Source: Thiohalobacter thiocyanaticus (GTDB lineage Bacteria > Pseudomonadota > Gammaproteobacteria > Thiohalobacterales > Thiohalobacteraceae). From it: a stretch of 64,000 bases of DNA. The stretch spans positions 1,798,001-1,862,000 of the forward strand of contig NZ_QZMU01000001.1 of the NCBI RefSeq assembly GCF_003932505.1, read 5' to 3'. This document shows positions 28,843-38,575 of this stretch, piece by piece. Below the pieces are notes generated by a model. The model was not told the DNA's origin and searched no databases. It saw nothing but the letters and a program-made list of their open reading frames with translations. The first letter of the stretch is position 1, and the number at the start of each line of letters is the position of its first letter. The translations under genes and the position numbers were made by a program.

Positions 28843-30549
28843 TCACTCAATCCACCCGGTCAGGCGCATGACCTCTTCCAGCGAGGTCCGGCCCTGGCCG
28901 GCCAGCTCCAGGGCGTGATGCACCAGCGGGCGGTAGCGGGATTCGGCCCGGCAGATGCGCTCGAAGGCGCTCTGGTCGTTCTGGCGCAGGGCGTCGATCA
29001 GCTCGGAGTTGAGTTCCAGGATCTCGTACACGCCGGTGCGGCCGCGATAGCCGGTGTGATTGCACCTGTTGCAGCCTGTGCCTTCATGGAAGGTAACGGG
29101 CGTCGGGTCTCTGCCCTCCAGTGCCTCCAGCCAGGCGTGCTCGGCGGCGGTCGGCGTGTGTTCGGTCCGGCAGCCCTCGCACAGGGTGCGCACCAGACGC
29201 TGGGCGACGATGGCGCTGACCGAGGAGGCCACCAGATAGGGTTCCAGGCCCATATCGATCAGGCGGATGGCGCTGCTGACCGCATCATTGGTGTGCAGGG
29301 TGGAGAGCACCAGGTGGCCGGTGAGCGAGGCGCGCAGGGCGATCTCGCCGGTCTCCTGATCGCGGATCTCGCCGACCAGGATGATGTCGGGGTCCAGCCG
29401 CAGGGTGGTGCGCAGCACCTCGGCGAAACCGAGACCGATCTTGGGATTGACCTGCACCTGGTTGACGCGCGGCATCTGGATCTCGACCGGGTCTTCGACG
29501 GTGATGATCTTCTTCTGCGGCCGGTTGAGCTCACCCAGCGCGGCATACAGGGTGGTGGTCTTGCCGCTGCCGGTGGGGCCGGTGACCAGCACCAGGCCGT
29601 GCGGTTTGTGGATCTGGCGGCGGAAGCTGGTGAGTACGGCCTCCGGCATGCCCAGGTCATCCAGGTTGAAGCGCCCGGCGTCCTGGTCCAGCAGGCGTAG
29701 CACCGCGGCCTCGCCATTCTGGGTCGGCACGGTGGCCATGCGCACGTCGATCTGGGTGTCCTGCACCTTGAGTGTGAAGCGCCCGTCCTGCGGCTTGCGC
29801 CGCTCGGAGATGTCGCCGCCAGCCATGAGTTTCAACCGCGAGACCAGGGCGGCGGCGATGCGCTTCTCGTCCATCACCTGTTCGTGCAGCACGCCGTCGA
29901 CCCGGCGGCGGATACGCAGCACGTCCTCGTCGGGCTCGATGTGGATGTCCGAGGCCTTGGCGCGGACGGCGTCCTCGAAGATGGTCTGCAGCAGCTTGAC
30001 CACCGGGGCGTCGGACTGGCTGGATTCGGCGGTCAGGTTACCCAGATCGAAGGCGTTCTCGGACAGGTCCTGCCCGATCTCGGAGGCGAGATTCCTGATC
30101 TGGGCGCCGTGCTCGTACATCTGGTCGATGGCGTGCAGCAGGTCGGATTCCTTGACAACGGCGAGCGTGAGCGGACGCTTGAGCACGCGCGCCAGCTCGT
30201 CGAAGGCGAAGATGTCGGTGGGATCGCCCATGCCGACCAGCAGGCCGGTGGGGGTTTCCTTGAGCACCAGGGCGCGGTAGCGCCGGGCGTAGGTCTCGGG
30301 CAGCAGTTGCACCACGGAAGGATTGAGCTCGAAGGTGCCCAGATCGATGTAGGGCATGTCCAGCTGCTCGGACAGCAGCTTGAGCAGCGCGTCCTCCTGC
30401 ACATAGCCGTGATCGATCAGCACCCGGCCGAGCTTGCGCCCGCTTTTCTTCTGCTCGGCCAGCGCGGCCGAGAGCTGGGCCTCGGAGATGATCCGATGCT
30501 CGACCAGCAGGTCGCCGATGCGGACTTTCTTGGGCGCGGCCATGGGCAT
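28843..30549 (-). CDS. mshE: MSHA pilus extension ATPase MshE
   Basis: A 568-residue GspE/PilB-type motor that powers pilus extension. The N-terminal MshEN domain has two copies of the c-di-GMP-binding pattern: RIGDLLVEHRIISEAQLSAA (10-29) and KLGRVLIDHGYVQEDALLKL (39-58). The ATPase core has Walker A GPTGSGKT (324-331), Asp box ITVEDPVE, Walker B LRTTLRLDPDIILVGEIRD and the His box LVLSTLHTND. A zinc tetracysteine is present (CEGC 457-460, CNRC 493-496). ATG 30549 or 30543 are both possible. The motif set suggests direct control by c-di-GMP. Confidence 0.94.
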   Translation of the reverse strand: MPMAAPKKVRIGDLLVEHRIISEAQLSAALAEQKKSGRKLGRVLIDHGYVQEDALLKLLSEQLDMPYIDLGTFELNPSVVQLLPETYARRYRALVLKETPTGLLVGMGDPTDIFAFDELARVLKRPLTLAVVKESDLLHAIDQMYEHGAQIRNLASEIGQDLSENAFDLGNLTAESSQSDAPVVKLLQTIFEDAVRAKASDIHIEPDEDVLRIRRRVDGVLHEQVMDEKRIAAALVSRLKLMAGGDISERRKPQDGRFTLKVQDTQIDVRMATVPTQNGEAAVLRLLDQDAGRFNLDDLGMPEAVLTSFRRQIHKPHGLVLVTGPTGSGKTTTLYAALGELNRPQKKIITVEDPVEIQMPRVNQVQVNPKIGLGFAEVLRTTLRLDPDIILVGEIRDQETGEIALRASLTGHLVLSTLHTNDAVSSAIRLIDMGLEPYLVASSVSAIVAQRLVRTLCEGCRTEHTPTAAEHAWLEALEGRDPTPVTFHEGTGCNRCNHTGYRGRTGVYEILELNSELIDALRQNDQSAFERICRAESRYRPLVHHALELAGQGRTSLEEVMRLTGWIE

Positions 30550-30570
30550 ATCCGTTTCTCTACTGGTTCT

Positions 30571-31734
30571 CTACTGGCGTCCGAGGAGATGATTGAGTCG
30601 CTGCAGCCGGTCCTCGGCGAAGCGGCGGGAGTTCGCATTCAGTCCGGGGTTTCCGATGGCGCTGCGGTAGGCGCCGGCGGCACGTTCCAGTTCACCGCCG
30701 CCCTCCAGCGCCAGGCCCAGGCCGAGCCACCAGGCCGCGCGCTTCGGCGCGAGCGACAGGGCGCTGCGGTAACTGCCGGCCGCCTCGTCGTAACGCTGGT
30801 TGCGCTGGTAGACGCCGGCCAGCAGGGCCAGGTATCCGGCGTCATCCACGGCATTCACCAGCGCGGTTTCCAGTACCTCGATGGCGGCATCGTCCCGGCC
30901 CTGGTCCAGGATCAGGCGGGCATAGGTCCTGGCCAGGGAGGGCGTATAGGGATGCGCCTCGAGGCCGGCTGCCAGAACCGCTTCGGCATCACGCCGGCGG
31001 CCCTGGTACAGCAGGACGCCGGACAGGGACTCGCGCGCCCGCAGGTGGCCGGGGTCGGCCTCGAGCGCGGCCTGAAGTTCCTGCTCGGCGAGCCGCCACT
31101 GGCCCTGGCCGAGCGCGGCCAGACCGTCGGCGAAATGCTGCTCGGCCTGCTCGGCCGGGCTGAGCGGACGCGGGGTCTTGCGCATGCTCGGTGTGGTCGA
31201 GCCGGCGGCGTTCCGGTCCGACCGGGAAGCGTCCGGAGTGCTGGCCATGTCCGGGTCGGTTGCCGCTTCGGCGGACACGGGCACCGCTTCGGCTGTCGTC
31301 TCCGGCGTGGCCGGTTCGGGGTCCGGTGTGCCGGGATGGAAGTTGCCTCTGACCGGTCGCGGGTGTCCGCGCCGGCCACGGCCTGGAAGCCCGTGCCGGA
31401 TACCAGCACCGGATTCATAACGGGCGGAACGCCAGCCGGGTCTGCGATGTGCAGCGCCGGCTCCTGCCGCGTGGTCCGGGATTCGGCCATGGCGGCCGGT
31501 GCCGGACGGGTGCGCTCGCCGGCCGCGGTCGGCGCCGGTGTGGCTGGCGGTTGCAGATAGAGCCAGGCCAGTACCCCGATCAGCCCCAGCAGCGCCACCG
31601 TGCCCAGGGCCACCCCGGCCCTGTGGGCGGAGCGGCTGGCCGGCGGGGTCGAGCGCAGCCCGTCCATGGCCATCCGGCGGCTGCGTCTCGCGTCGCGCAA
31701 TCGAGATCGCGCAGGACCTGGTTACCAGACTCAG
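30571..31734 (-). pseudogene. mshN: MshN-like TPR protein, frameshifted
   Basis: The C-terminal part is intact: TPR-like repeats from about 31240 down to 30571 (EQHFADGLAALGQGQWRLAE, SYRSALSLAPKRAAWWLGLG). The N-terminal membrane helix (GVALGTVALLGLIGVLAWLY, about 31640-31560) is in a different frame; the switch falls at about 31330-31380, where one frame reads RDRSEATSIPAHR and the other GNFHPGTPDPEP. Further up, near 31734, a probable start (SLV/NQVLRDLD) is split over two more frames. At least two or three single-base changes are needed to restore one protein. This is either a decayed gene or a region of sequence error. Confidence 0.7.
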
Positions 31735-31759
31735 TGTCAAGCGTCCCAGCAACAGAAGG

Positions 31760-32660
31760 CCCCGGCCCCCCCCCCGGCGCCGCCATTCCGGACGGCCCAC
31801 AGGGTCAGCGCAACCGGAGGAAGGACCCGAGGACAGCGATCCTCGTGTCATGGATGGCGGCGGCCTCACATCGCGGTCCGTACCATTTGCGCCGGTACCG
31901 AAGGCCGACATCACGGCCTTGTGAGCTAGTATGTTGAATCAAGCGCGCGTGGATGCCGCGCCGTCCCGGTGGAAGCCCGCGCAGGGCGCGCGGGGCGAAC
32001 GTACCGGTCTCCCCCGGGCCGCCCGGCCGCGGCCAGCGTTGCTGTACTAAGCTGCGGGTCGCCGCGCGGCAGGGGCCGCAGTTGATAACTGAAAATGATG
32101 CGCTGCCTGAGCTGGCGGATGCGCGGCTGCGCGAGCCGCGAATCCAGCTCGGGCTGGCCGAACAGGACCACCAGCAACACTTCTCGTTTGCGGTTTCCAG
32201 TTGGTCAGAAACCCGTATCGCCTACCAGCGTTCGTCCGGCAGGGATGTGGCCTCCGGCGATTCAGCAGCCCACTCCTGCCCGCCGCGGCCGTTTCCAGCC
32301 GCCAGGTCGGGTGGGTTTATCAGCTTCAGCAGCCGGTCTGGCCGGGTTGTCGCGGGAATTCAGGCCTCAGGTGCCTCGCGAAGGCCAATGCGCAGGGCGG
32401 TGGCGTTGACGAAGGGATTGGGCAGCCAGGCGGTGACTGTGTTCCCGTCCAGGCTGTTGAGCAGCTTGCGGCACAGCAGGGTCTTGCCGGTGCCGACCTC
32501 GCCGGTGACCTTGATGAACCGTGCCGCTGAGCACGCGACCACATCTGTGTTCAACAGCCCCCCTCTGGTGGCTTGGGGCGCGAGTCAAAAATAGAAACCG
32601 TATCCGGCGTCCCGATTGGGAATGGCGCCTCTTCCGCAGTCGGAGTGTTCGAGGTAACAT
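31760..32660 (-). pseudogene. mshM: MshM-like AAA ATPase, heavily disrupted
   Basis: Fragments of an ExeA/MshM-type ATPase are scattered over several frames: ARFIKVTGEVGTGKTLLCRK with the Walker A (about 32530-32460), WLPNPFVNATALRIGL (about 32430), LLVVLFGQPELDSRLAQPRI and RQLRQRIIFSYQLRPL (about 32180-32100), and a C-terminal HKAVMSAFGTGANGTDRDV (about 31915-31860). The first codons near 32660 also appear corrupted. Total span is near that of a normal mshM, but many indels would be needed to rejoin it. A run of ten C lies at 31766-31775. Boundaries are approximate. Confidence 0.65.
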
Positions 32661-32680
32661 TCCCACTGCCTCCCTGCAGC

Positions 32681-34427
32681 TCAGCGCCTGGTGGTGTCGG
32701 GACGCGGCGACTGCATGCGCCCGATGCGCTCGGCCGACTGGCGCACCTGCTCGTTCCAGGCGTTGCCGCCGCTGCCGGAGGTGACGATGGGGCGCAGCAG
32801 GATCACCAGCTCGCTCTTGGTCTTGCGCTCGCGCTGATGCTGGAACAGCTTGCCGAACATGGGCACGTCGCCCAGCCCCGGGGTCTTTGCCACATCGTTG
32901 GTCTGCTGATCCTTCATCAGGCCGCCGATGACCACGATCTGGCCGCTGCGGGCGCGGATGATGGTGTCGGATTCGCGGATGCTGGACAGCGCCAGCGGGA
33001 TCTCCAGGCTGGTCTCGGTGGAAACACTGATGCTTTTGGTGCGCTCGCTGACCTCGCTCACCGTCGGGTGGATGTGCAGAATGACATCGCCCTCGGCGCT
33101 GATCTGCGGGATCACGTCCAGGGCCACGCCGGAGAAGAAGGGTGTGAGCTCCACATTGACCGACTGATTGGTGGTGTTGAGCGTGGTGTTGGTGTCGGTT
33201 TCCACGTCGGTGACGAAGAACTCGTCCGTGCCGACCTTGATCACGGCCTTCTGGTTGTTGACCGTGGACACCCGTGGGCTGGACAGCACCTGCACCTTGC
33301 CCTGACTCTTGAGCAGCTCGATGAAGGCGGTGAAGTCGTTCATGTTGATGGACAGGAAGTTCATGCCGCCGAAGCTGCTGGTCTCGGCCGCGATGATGCC
33401 GGCGGCCCGGGCTCAGGGTGACCGGGGCGCCGGCGAATTCGGCCACTCCGTCAGTGATGATGCTGCCGCCGCCGGCCTGGCCGCCGAACACGGTCTGACC
33501 CGTCTTCGGTTCGCCCAGTGCGCTCCAGTTGATGCCGGTGCGGAAACCCTCGTTGAGTTGCACCTCGACGATCTTGGCCTCCAGGATGACCTGGCGCTGG
33601 ACCACGTCCTGCAGCGTGGCCAGGTATTCCTCCACGTCGCGCAGCTCGCCCGGCAGGGCCCGCACCACCAGGATGCCGGCCTGGGCGTTGATCACCACCC
33701 GGCGGCCCTCTTCCTCGCCGATGAGCATGGTCAGGGCGTCCCTGAGCTCGCTCCAGAAATCGGATTCGGAACGGGTGCTGACCTCGCTGCCGGAAACCGA
33801 GGAGCGGTTGCTGCCGCTGTCGGAACGGCTGCTGCCCGAACCGCTCTCGCCGTCGTCGCTACCCCTGTCGACGGCCTCGCTGACCTGGCCCGAGCTGACC
33901 CGGGTGCGCGAGTTGCCGGAGCGCTGGATGTTGAGATAGTCGATCTTGAACACCCGCGAGCGCATGCGCGCCGGCATCACCTGGTAGACATTGCCGTTGC
34001 GGCGGTATTCGTAGCCATAGACATCACGTACCGTCCGCATCACGTCCTCGACGCTGACGTTCTTCAGGTCCAGGGTCAGGCTGCCGGCGACATCCGGATG
34101 CACCACCATGTTATAGGGGCTGTCCTCGACCAGGCCGATGAAGAACTGGCGGGCCGGGATTTCGTTGACGGCAATATCGAAGCGCTGCTCAACCTGCCGT
34201 GCCTGTTCCGGCAGCTCGACCGAGACCGGCGGCAGCAGCGCCTCCTGCACGTCCGGCGGCAGGGTCGGGGCGGTCTCGCGTACCGCGCCGTCCCCGGACT
34301 CGGCCATGGCGGCGTCGATGCTGTCCAGGTTCGGCGCCACAGCGCGGGCATCCTGATCGGGCAGGTGCTGACAGCCGGCCAGACCGAGGGCGACGACGAG
34401 AATCAGGGGAAGTGCGGTTGGTTTCAT
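32681..34427 (-). pseudogene. mshL: MSHA outer-membrane secretin MshL, one frameshift
   Basis: The N-terminal half (from ATG 34427) is a lipoprotein: signal LPLILVVALGLAGC, then a secretin N0/STN-like domain (FDIAVNEIPARQFFIGLVED), a Ser-rich linker and EVQLNEGFRTGINWSALGEP. At about 33400-33415 the frame changes after GAPVTLSPG. The C-terminal half (MNFLSINMNDFTAFIELLKS onward) holds the secretin core VQVLSSPRVSTVNNQKAVIK, VELTPFFSGVALDVIPQIS and SGQIVVIGGLMKD. Restoring one base gives a full-length secretin of about 580 residues, so the gene may be functional if this is a sequence error. Confidence 0.82.
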
Positions 34428-34452
34428 TGTCACGGTCCTTCGCCTGCCCCGT

Positions 34453-34794
34453 TCAGGGGGCCTGTTTTATCCTGCTGGGTTGCAATCGCAGCGTATCGCG
34501 GCCGCTTGCGGTCTCGATCTCGACCGCGCCGTGGCGGATGCGCAGGATGCGCGCCCCGCCCAGGCGGTCGCCTTCCGTCACCCGGATGCCGTTGATCACG
34601 GCTTCGCGGCGATTTTCCGTCACCCGGGTCCAGGTCAGGCCCGAGCCCGTGTCGCCGCCCGGGCCGGCCGCCTGACCACGCGGGTTGGGCGCGGTCGGGT
34701 CGGCCAGCGCGGCCGCCCCGCAGGGCAGCGTAAGGCCGGCGCCCAGGGTCAGCAGGGCGGCCAGGGCCGCGAGCTTGACGGGGGCCTTCCTCAT
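34453..34794 (-). CDS. mshK: MshK-like pilus assembly protein
   Basis: A 113-residue exported protein with signal MRKAPVKLAALAALLTLGAG and a mature part starting ADPTAPNP. A small PilP/GspC-like domain is suggested by EAVINGIRVTEGDRLGGARI and LRIRHGAVEIETASGRDTLR. It overlaps mshJ by four bases and lies 25 bases before mshL. Assignment relies on order (mshJ-K-L) and size. Confidence 0.75.
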   Translation of the reverse strand: MRKAPVKLAALAALLTLGAGLTLPCGAAALADPTAPNPRGQAAGPGGDTGSGLTWTRVTENRREAVINGIRVTEGDRLGGARILRIRHGAVEIETASGRDTLRLQPSRIKQAP

Positions 34795-35429
34795 AACTGC
34801 CCGAGGGTATATAAATTCAGAGTAATCATGGCGTTGGGGTGTTCCCTCACCTCGTATTCCAGACTGTCCCAGAACAGGGTCCAGGGCAGCTGCTCGACCT
34901 GCTGCAGGAAGCGGCGGGTGGCGTTGTAGCCGCCCTCCATTTCCAGGGTCAGGTTGTAGCGCCCGACCGACGGGCCGGCCTGCGCCGCCGCCTGATCATT
35001 ATTGAACAGCGAACTGCCCGAGTGGCTGTGCAGCTGGCGCAGCCGCAGTCCGCCGGTCTGTTCCAGAATACTTTGCAATAATTGCGCCGCCTGGCGCGGA
35101 GCCAGCACCCGTCCCAGCCGTTGCTGCAGCCGGGCCTGGCGGGTCTCCAGCTGCTGTTCCAGCGTGGCGATGCGTTCGCGACGTTCCCGTTCCGGGCTGG
35201 TCCGGCCGCTGTCCAGGTCCCGTGAGCGGATCTCCAGTGCGGTCAGGCGGGTCTGCAGGGCCTCCAGCTCGACCTGGCCCTGCTGCAGGCCCTGCCAGGC
35301 CGGCCGGATCAGCAGCAGGTACAGGACATAGCCCAGGATCAGGCCGCTGGTCAGCAGCAGGATGGCGCGCTCGCGCAGCGACAGCGCATCGATGCGGGCC
35401 TGCCAGTTTCTGAGGTTGTCCAGATTCAC
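34791..35429 (-). CDS. mshJ: MshJ / PilO-like pilus assembly protein
   Basis: A 212-residue single-pass inner-membrane protein: NLRNWQARIDALSLRERAIL, membrane segment LLLTSGLILGYVLYLLLIRP, a coiled coil (about 45-110) and a ferredoxin-like periplasmic end with NLTLEMEGGYNATRRFLQQV and LPWTLFWDSLEYEVREHPN. This is the PilO/GspM pattern. It forms a complex with the PilN-like protein just upstream (overlap of 4 bases) in the alignment subcomplex. Confidence 0.85.
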   Translation of the reverse strand: MNLDNLRNWQARIDALSLRERAILLLTSGLILGYVLYLLLIRPAWQGLQQGQVELEALQTRLTALEIRSRDLDSGRTSPERERRERIATLEQQLETRQARLQQRLGRVLAPRQAAQLLQSILEQTGGLRLRQLHSHSGSSLFNNDQAAAQAGPSVGRYNLTLEMEGGYNATRRFLQQVEQLPWTLFWDSLEYEVREHPNAMITLNLYTLGQL

Positions 35430-36070
35430 GAGGCCGGCTCCGGGTCACGCGCGCGGCGGCTGAGCCGGGACCGGCCGTCGCCGTCGAGCGTGCGGTTGCT
35501 GAGGCTGAAACGGACCCCGCCGGTTTCGGGACCGTTGTTGATACGGACCTGGTTCAGGTCCAGTCCCCTCAGCTGCGCTTCGCCGCCGAGCTGTTCCAGA
35601 TAGGCGGGGATGCGCTGCGGATCCCAGGCCCGGCCTTCCAGGGTCGCGCCGCCGTCGGCCAGCAGCTCGATGCGGGTCAGCCACAGCCCCGGTGTCTGCG
35701 CCCGGGCCAGGCCGGTCAGCAGGCCGGAGAAGCGCCGCTCGGGTGTCTGGAAGCTGTCCATCTCGCCCAGCAGCCGGTCCAGCATCCCGCTGCGCTGTTC
35801 CAGCTGATCGATGCGTGCATCCAGGCTCTCCAGTTCGCCGCCGGCCCGGCTCTGCTGTTCCAGCGTTTCGATCTGCCGGGTGAGCTGCGCATGCTGGTTT
35901 TCCAGCGACGCCAGATTGTGCTCCACCTGCGCCAGTTGCCAGCGCAGTCCGCCGTAGACGCCGACCAGCACCAGAACGGTCACACCCAGCAGCTGCAACA
36001 GGGTCAGGGCCGAGAAGACCTTCTTCTCGTGACGAAAGACCGGTTGATAGAGATTGATTTGTTGATACAT
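35426..36070 (-). CDS. PilN-like pilus assembly protein
   Basis: A 214-residue bitopic protein: MYQQINLYQPVFRHEKKVFS carries the conserved INLYQP that in PilN binds the PilM-like protein. A membrane helix (LLQLLGVTVLVLVGVYGGLR) and a coiled coil follow, then a periplasmic domain (FSGLLTGLARAQTPGLWLTR). It is the first gene of the msh run. In vibrios MshI is usually reported beside mshJ; here the PilN part lies at this end and the PilM-like part at 22971. Confidence 0.82.
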   Translation of the reverse strand: MYQQINLYQPVFRHEKKVFSALTLLQLLGVTVLVLVGVYGGLRWQLAQVEHNLASLENQHAQLTRQIETLEQQSRAGGELESLDARIDQLEQRSGMLDRLLGEMDSFQTPERRFSGLLTGLARAQTPGLWLTRIELLADGGATLEGRAWDPQRIPAYLEQLGGEAQLRGLDLNQVRINNGPETGGVRFSLSNRTLDGDGRSRLSRRARDPEPAS

Positions 36071-36175
36071 GTCACAGATATCGGACGCAGGACGCCGCGC
36101 TTTATAGGACGACCAGTGTTTTTTTCCAGCCTGAGCCGGAAGTTACGCCGATAACTTGACGCTATGGGGAGGTGG

Positions 36176-37132
<957 letters not shown>

Positions 37133-37134
37133 TT

Positions 37135-37327
37135 TTTCTTCGCCACGGAAGCACACGGAAAGTCAGGGAACATCTGTACCGTCATTGCGAGCGAAGCGCG
37201 GCAATCTCATAATGACGAATCAGTCGTTTGGAGATTATTCGCTACGCTCACCCCTTCGGGGCCGCCCTGCGGGCGTTCTGCGCTCGCAAGCTCGCTTGTG
37301 CCGCGGCGTGGCGCGCCTCGCAATGAC
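37135..37327. repeat. Composite repeat between pyrD and trmL
   Basis: A CACGGAA unit (CGCCACGGAAGCACACGGAA, 37141-37160) is followed by GTCATTGCGAGCGAAGCGCG (37181-37200), matched in inverted form at 37319-37327 (CGCAATGAC). Between lie GC-rich stem-loops such as CCCCTTCGGGGCCGCCCTGC. The gap between the divergent genes is composed of these elements, leaving little room for promoters. Confidence 0.7.
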
Positions 37328-37369
37328 GGGTTAATTGCATTGTGCGTTGTTAAGCAGCCGAATAACAAA

Positions 37370-37834
37370 ATGTTCAACGTCGTCCTGTACCAGCCGGAGA
37401 TACCGCCCAACACCGGCAATATCATACGCCTTTGCGCCAACACTGGCAGCCGCCTCCACCTGGTCCGGCCACTGGGCTTCGACTGGGAGGACCGCCGGCT
37501 GCGCCGGGCCGGGCTGGATTATCACGAGTTCGCCGAGGTGACGCTGCATGAGGACCTGGATCAATGCCTGCAGTCGCTGATACCGGCACGGGTGTTCGCC
37601 TTCTCCACCCACGGCCGGAACTATCATACCGAGGCCGGCTTCCGCGTCGGCGACGTGCTGTTGTTCGGCCCCGAGACCCGCGGCCTGCCGGCGGCGGTGC
37701 GCGAGAGCCTGCCGCCGGAACAGGTGCTGCGCCTGCCCATGCGCCCGGACAGCCGCAGCCTCAATCTTGCCAACACGGTGGCGGTGGCGGTCTATGAAGC
37801 CTGGCGGCAGCTGGGATTCGAGGGCGGAGCCTGA
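37370..37834 (+). CDS. trmL: tRNA (cytidine/uridine(34)-2'-O)-methyltransferase TrmL
   Basis: A 154-residue SPOUT methyltransferase that methylates the wobble ribose of certain tRNA-Leu. The knot motifs are clear: PEIPPNTGNIIRLCANTGSR, LLFGPETRGLPAAVRE and the C-terminal LRLPMRPDSRSLNLANTVAV. Length is normal (157 in E. coli). It stands alone, divergent from pyrD. Confidence 0.95.
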   Translation: MFNVVLYQPEIPPNTGNIIRLCANTGSRLHLVRPLGFDWEDRRLRRAGLDYHEFAEVTLHEDLDQCLQSLIPARVFAFSTHGRNYHTEAGFRVGDVLLFGPETRGLPAAVRESLPPEQVLRLPMRPDSRSLNLANTVAVAVYEAWRQLGFEGGA

Positions 37835-37844
37835 AAGTTTCGCA

Positions 37845-37921
37845 GGTCGGGTCAGCCTGAATGGCGGGCGTAACCCGACGTTTCCGCGGCAGGTCGGATT
37901 ACGCTGCGCTAACCCTACCTG
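37845..37921. repeat. GGGTTA-family inverted repeat after trmL
   Basis: GCAGGTCGGGTCAGCC (37846-37861), GCGTAACCCGACG, then GGCAGGTCGGATTACGCTGC and CTAACCCTACCTGCC make two related hairpins. It overlaps the end of the SprT-like gene and may end transcription of both convergent genes. Confidence 0.6.
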
Positions 37922-38461
37922 CCATACTGCAACCGCTTCCCGCAGGCCCGGCAGTGATAGGCCGTCCCGGCCTGCGCCCGGTTGGCGGGTGGTGCTGAGT
38001 TCATGCCGGCGGCAACCGCAGTGATAGGGATGGCGCCGCTGACGGCGCACCGGAACACCGTCAAGTGCATAGCCGCCGGTGGCCCTGGCGGCGATGCCGA
38101 AGGCGCGCATCAGCATCCGCCACTCCCGTCCGTGCGGCGCCACCCGGCCGAAATTTGCGTGAACCAGGTAATGCGCCACCTCGTGCGGCACCGTTTCATC
38201 CAGGTGATGTGCCAGGTCGACCGCGAACACCCAGGGGTTGTAGCGGATACAGACATGATCCAGCTGCAGGCGGAACTGCCCCGCCGCGCGGCCGCGCAGA
38301 TCGAAGCGGATCTCGGGCACCGGCGCCTCGCACCCGAGCAGGCGGTTGCCGCGGCCCAGGTACAGGCGCGTCTGCTCACGCACCTGCTGCTGTTGCAGGG
38401 ACGTGATCGGAACGACGGAGGGAACGGATGCGGGAACTGCCATTATCCAGGCACTTTGCAT
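37915..38461 (-). pseudogene. SprT-like metalloprotease, frameshift in zinc ribbon
   Basis: The protease part is intact: TVPHEVAHYLVHANFGRVAP carries the HExxH zinc motif. The expected C-terminal zinc ribbon begins HCGCRRHELSTTR, but the second half (AYHCRACGKRLQYGR, stop at 37915) is in another frame; the switch is at about 37980-37988. One base must be restored. Without it the frame runs on through the repeat as unrelated residues. SprT-like proteins act on chromatin or DNA-protein crosslinks in other organisms; here the role is unknown. The start is ATG 38461 or 38443. Confidence 0.75.
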
Positions 38462-38575
38462 CGGGCAGGCTGGCCGGTCAAGCGAGCGGATACCGCATGC
38501 CGCACCGGGGTTCTGTGATGGGCAGAGACTGCGTCAGCCGGCCGGCACGCTAACCGCGGCTGCACATCTGCCGCA

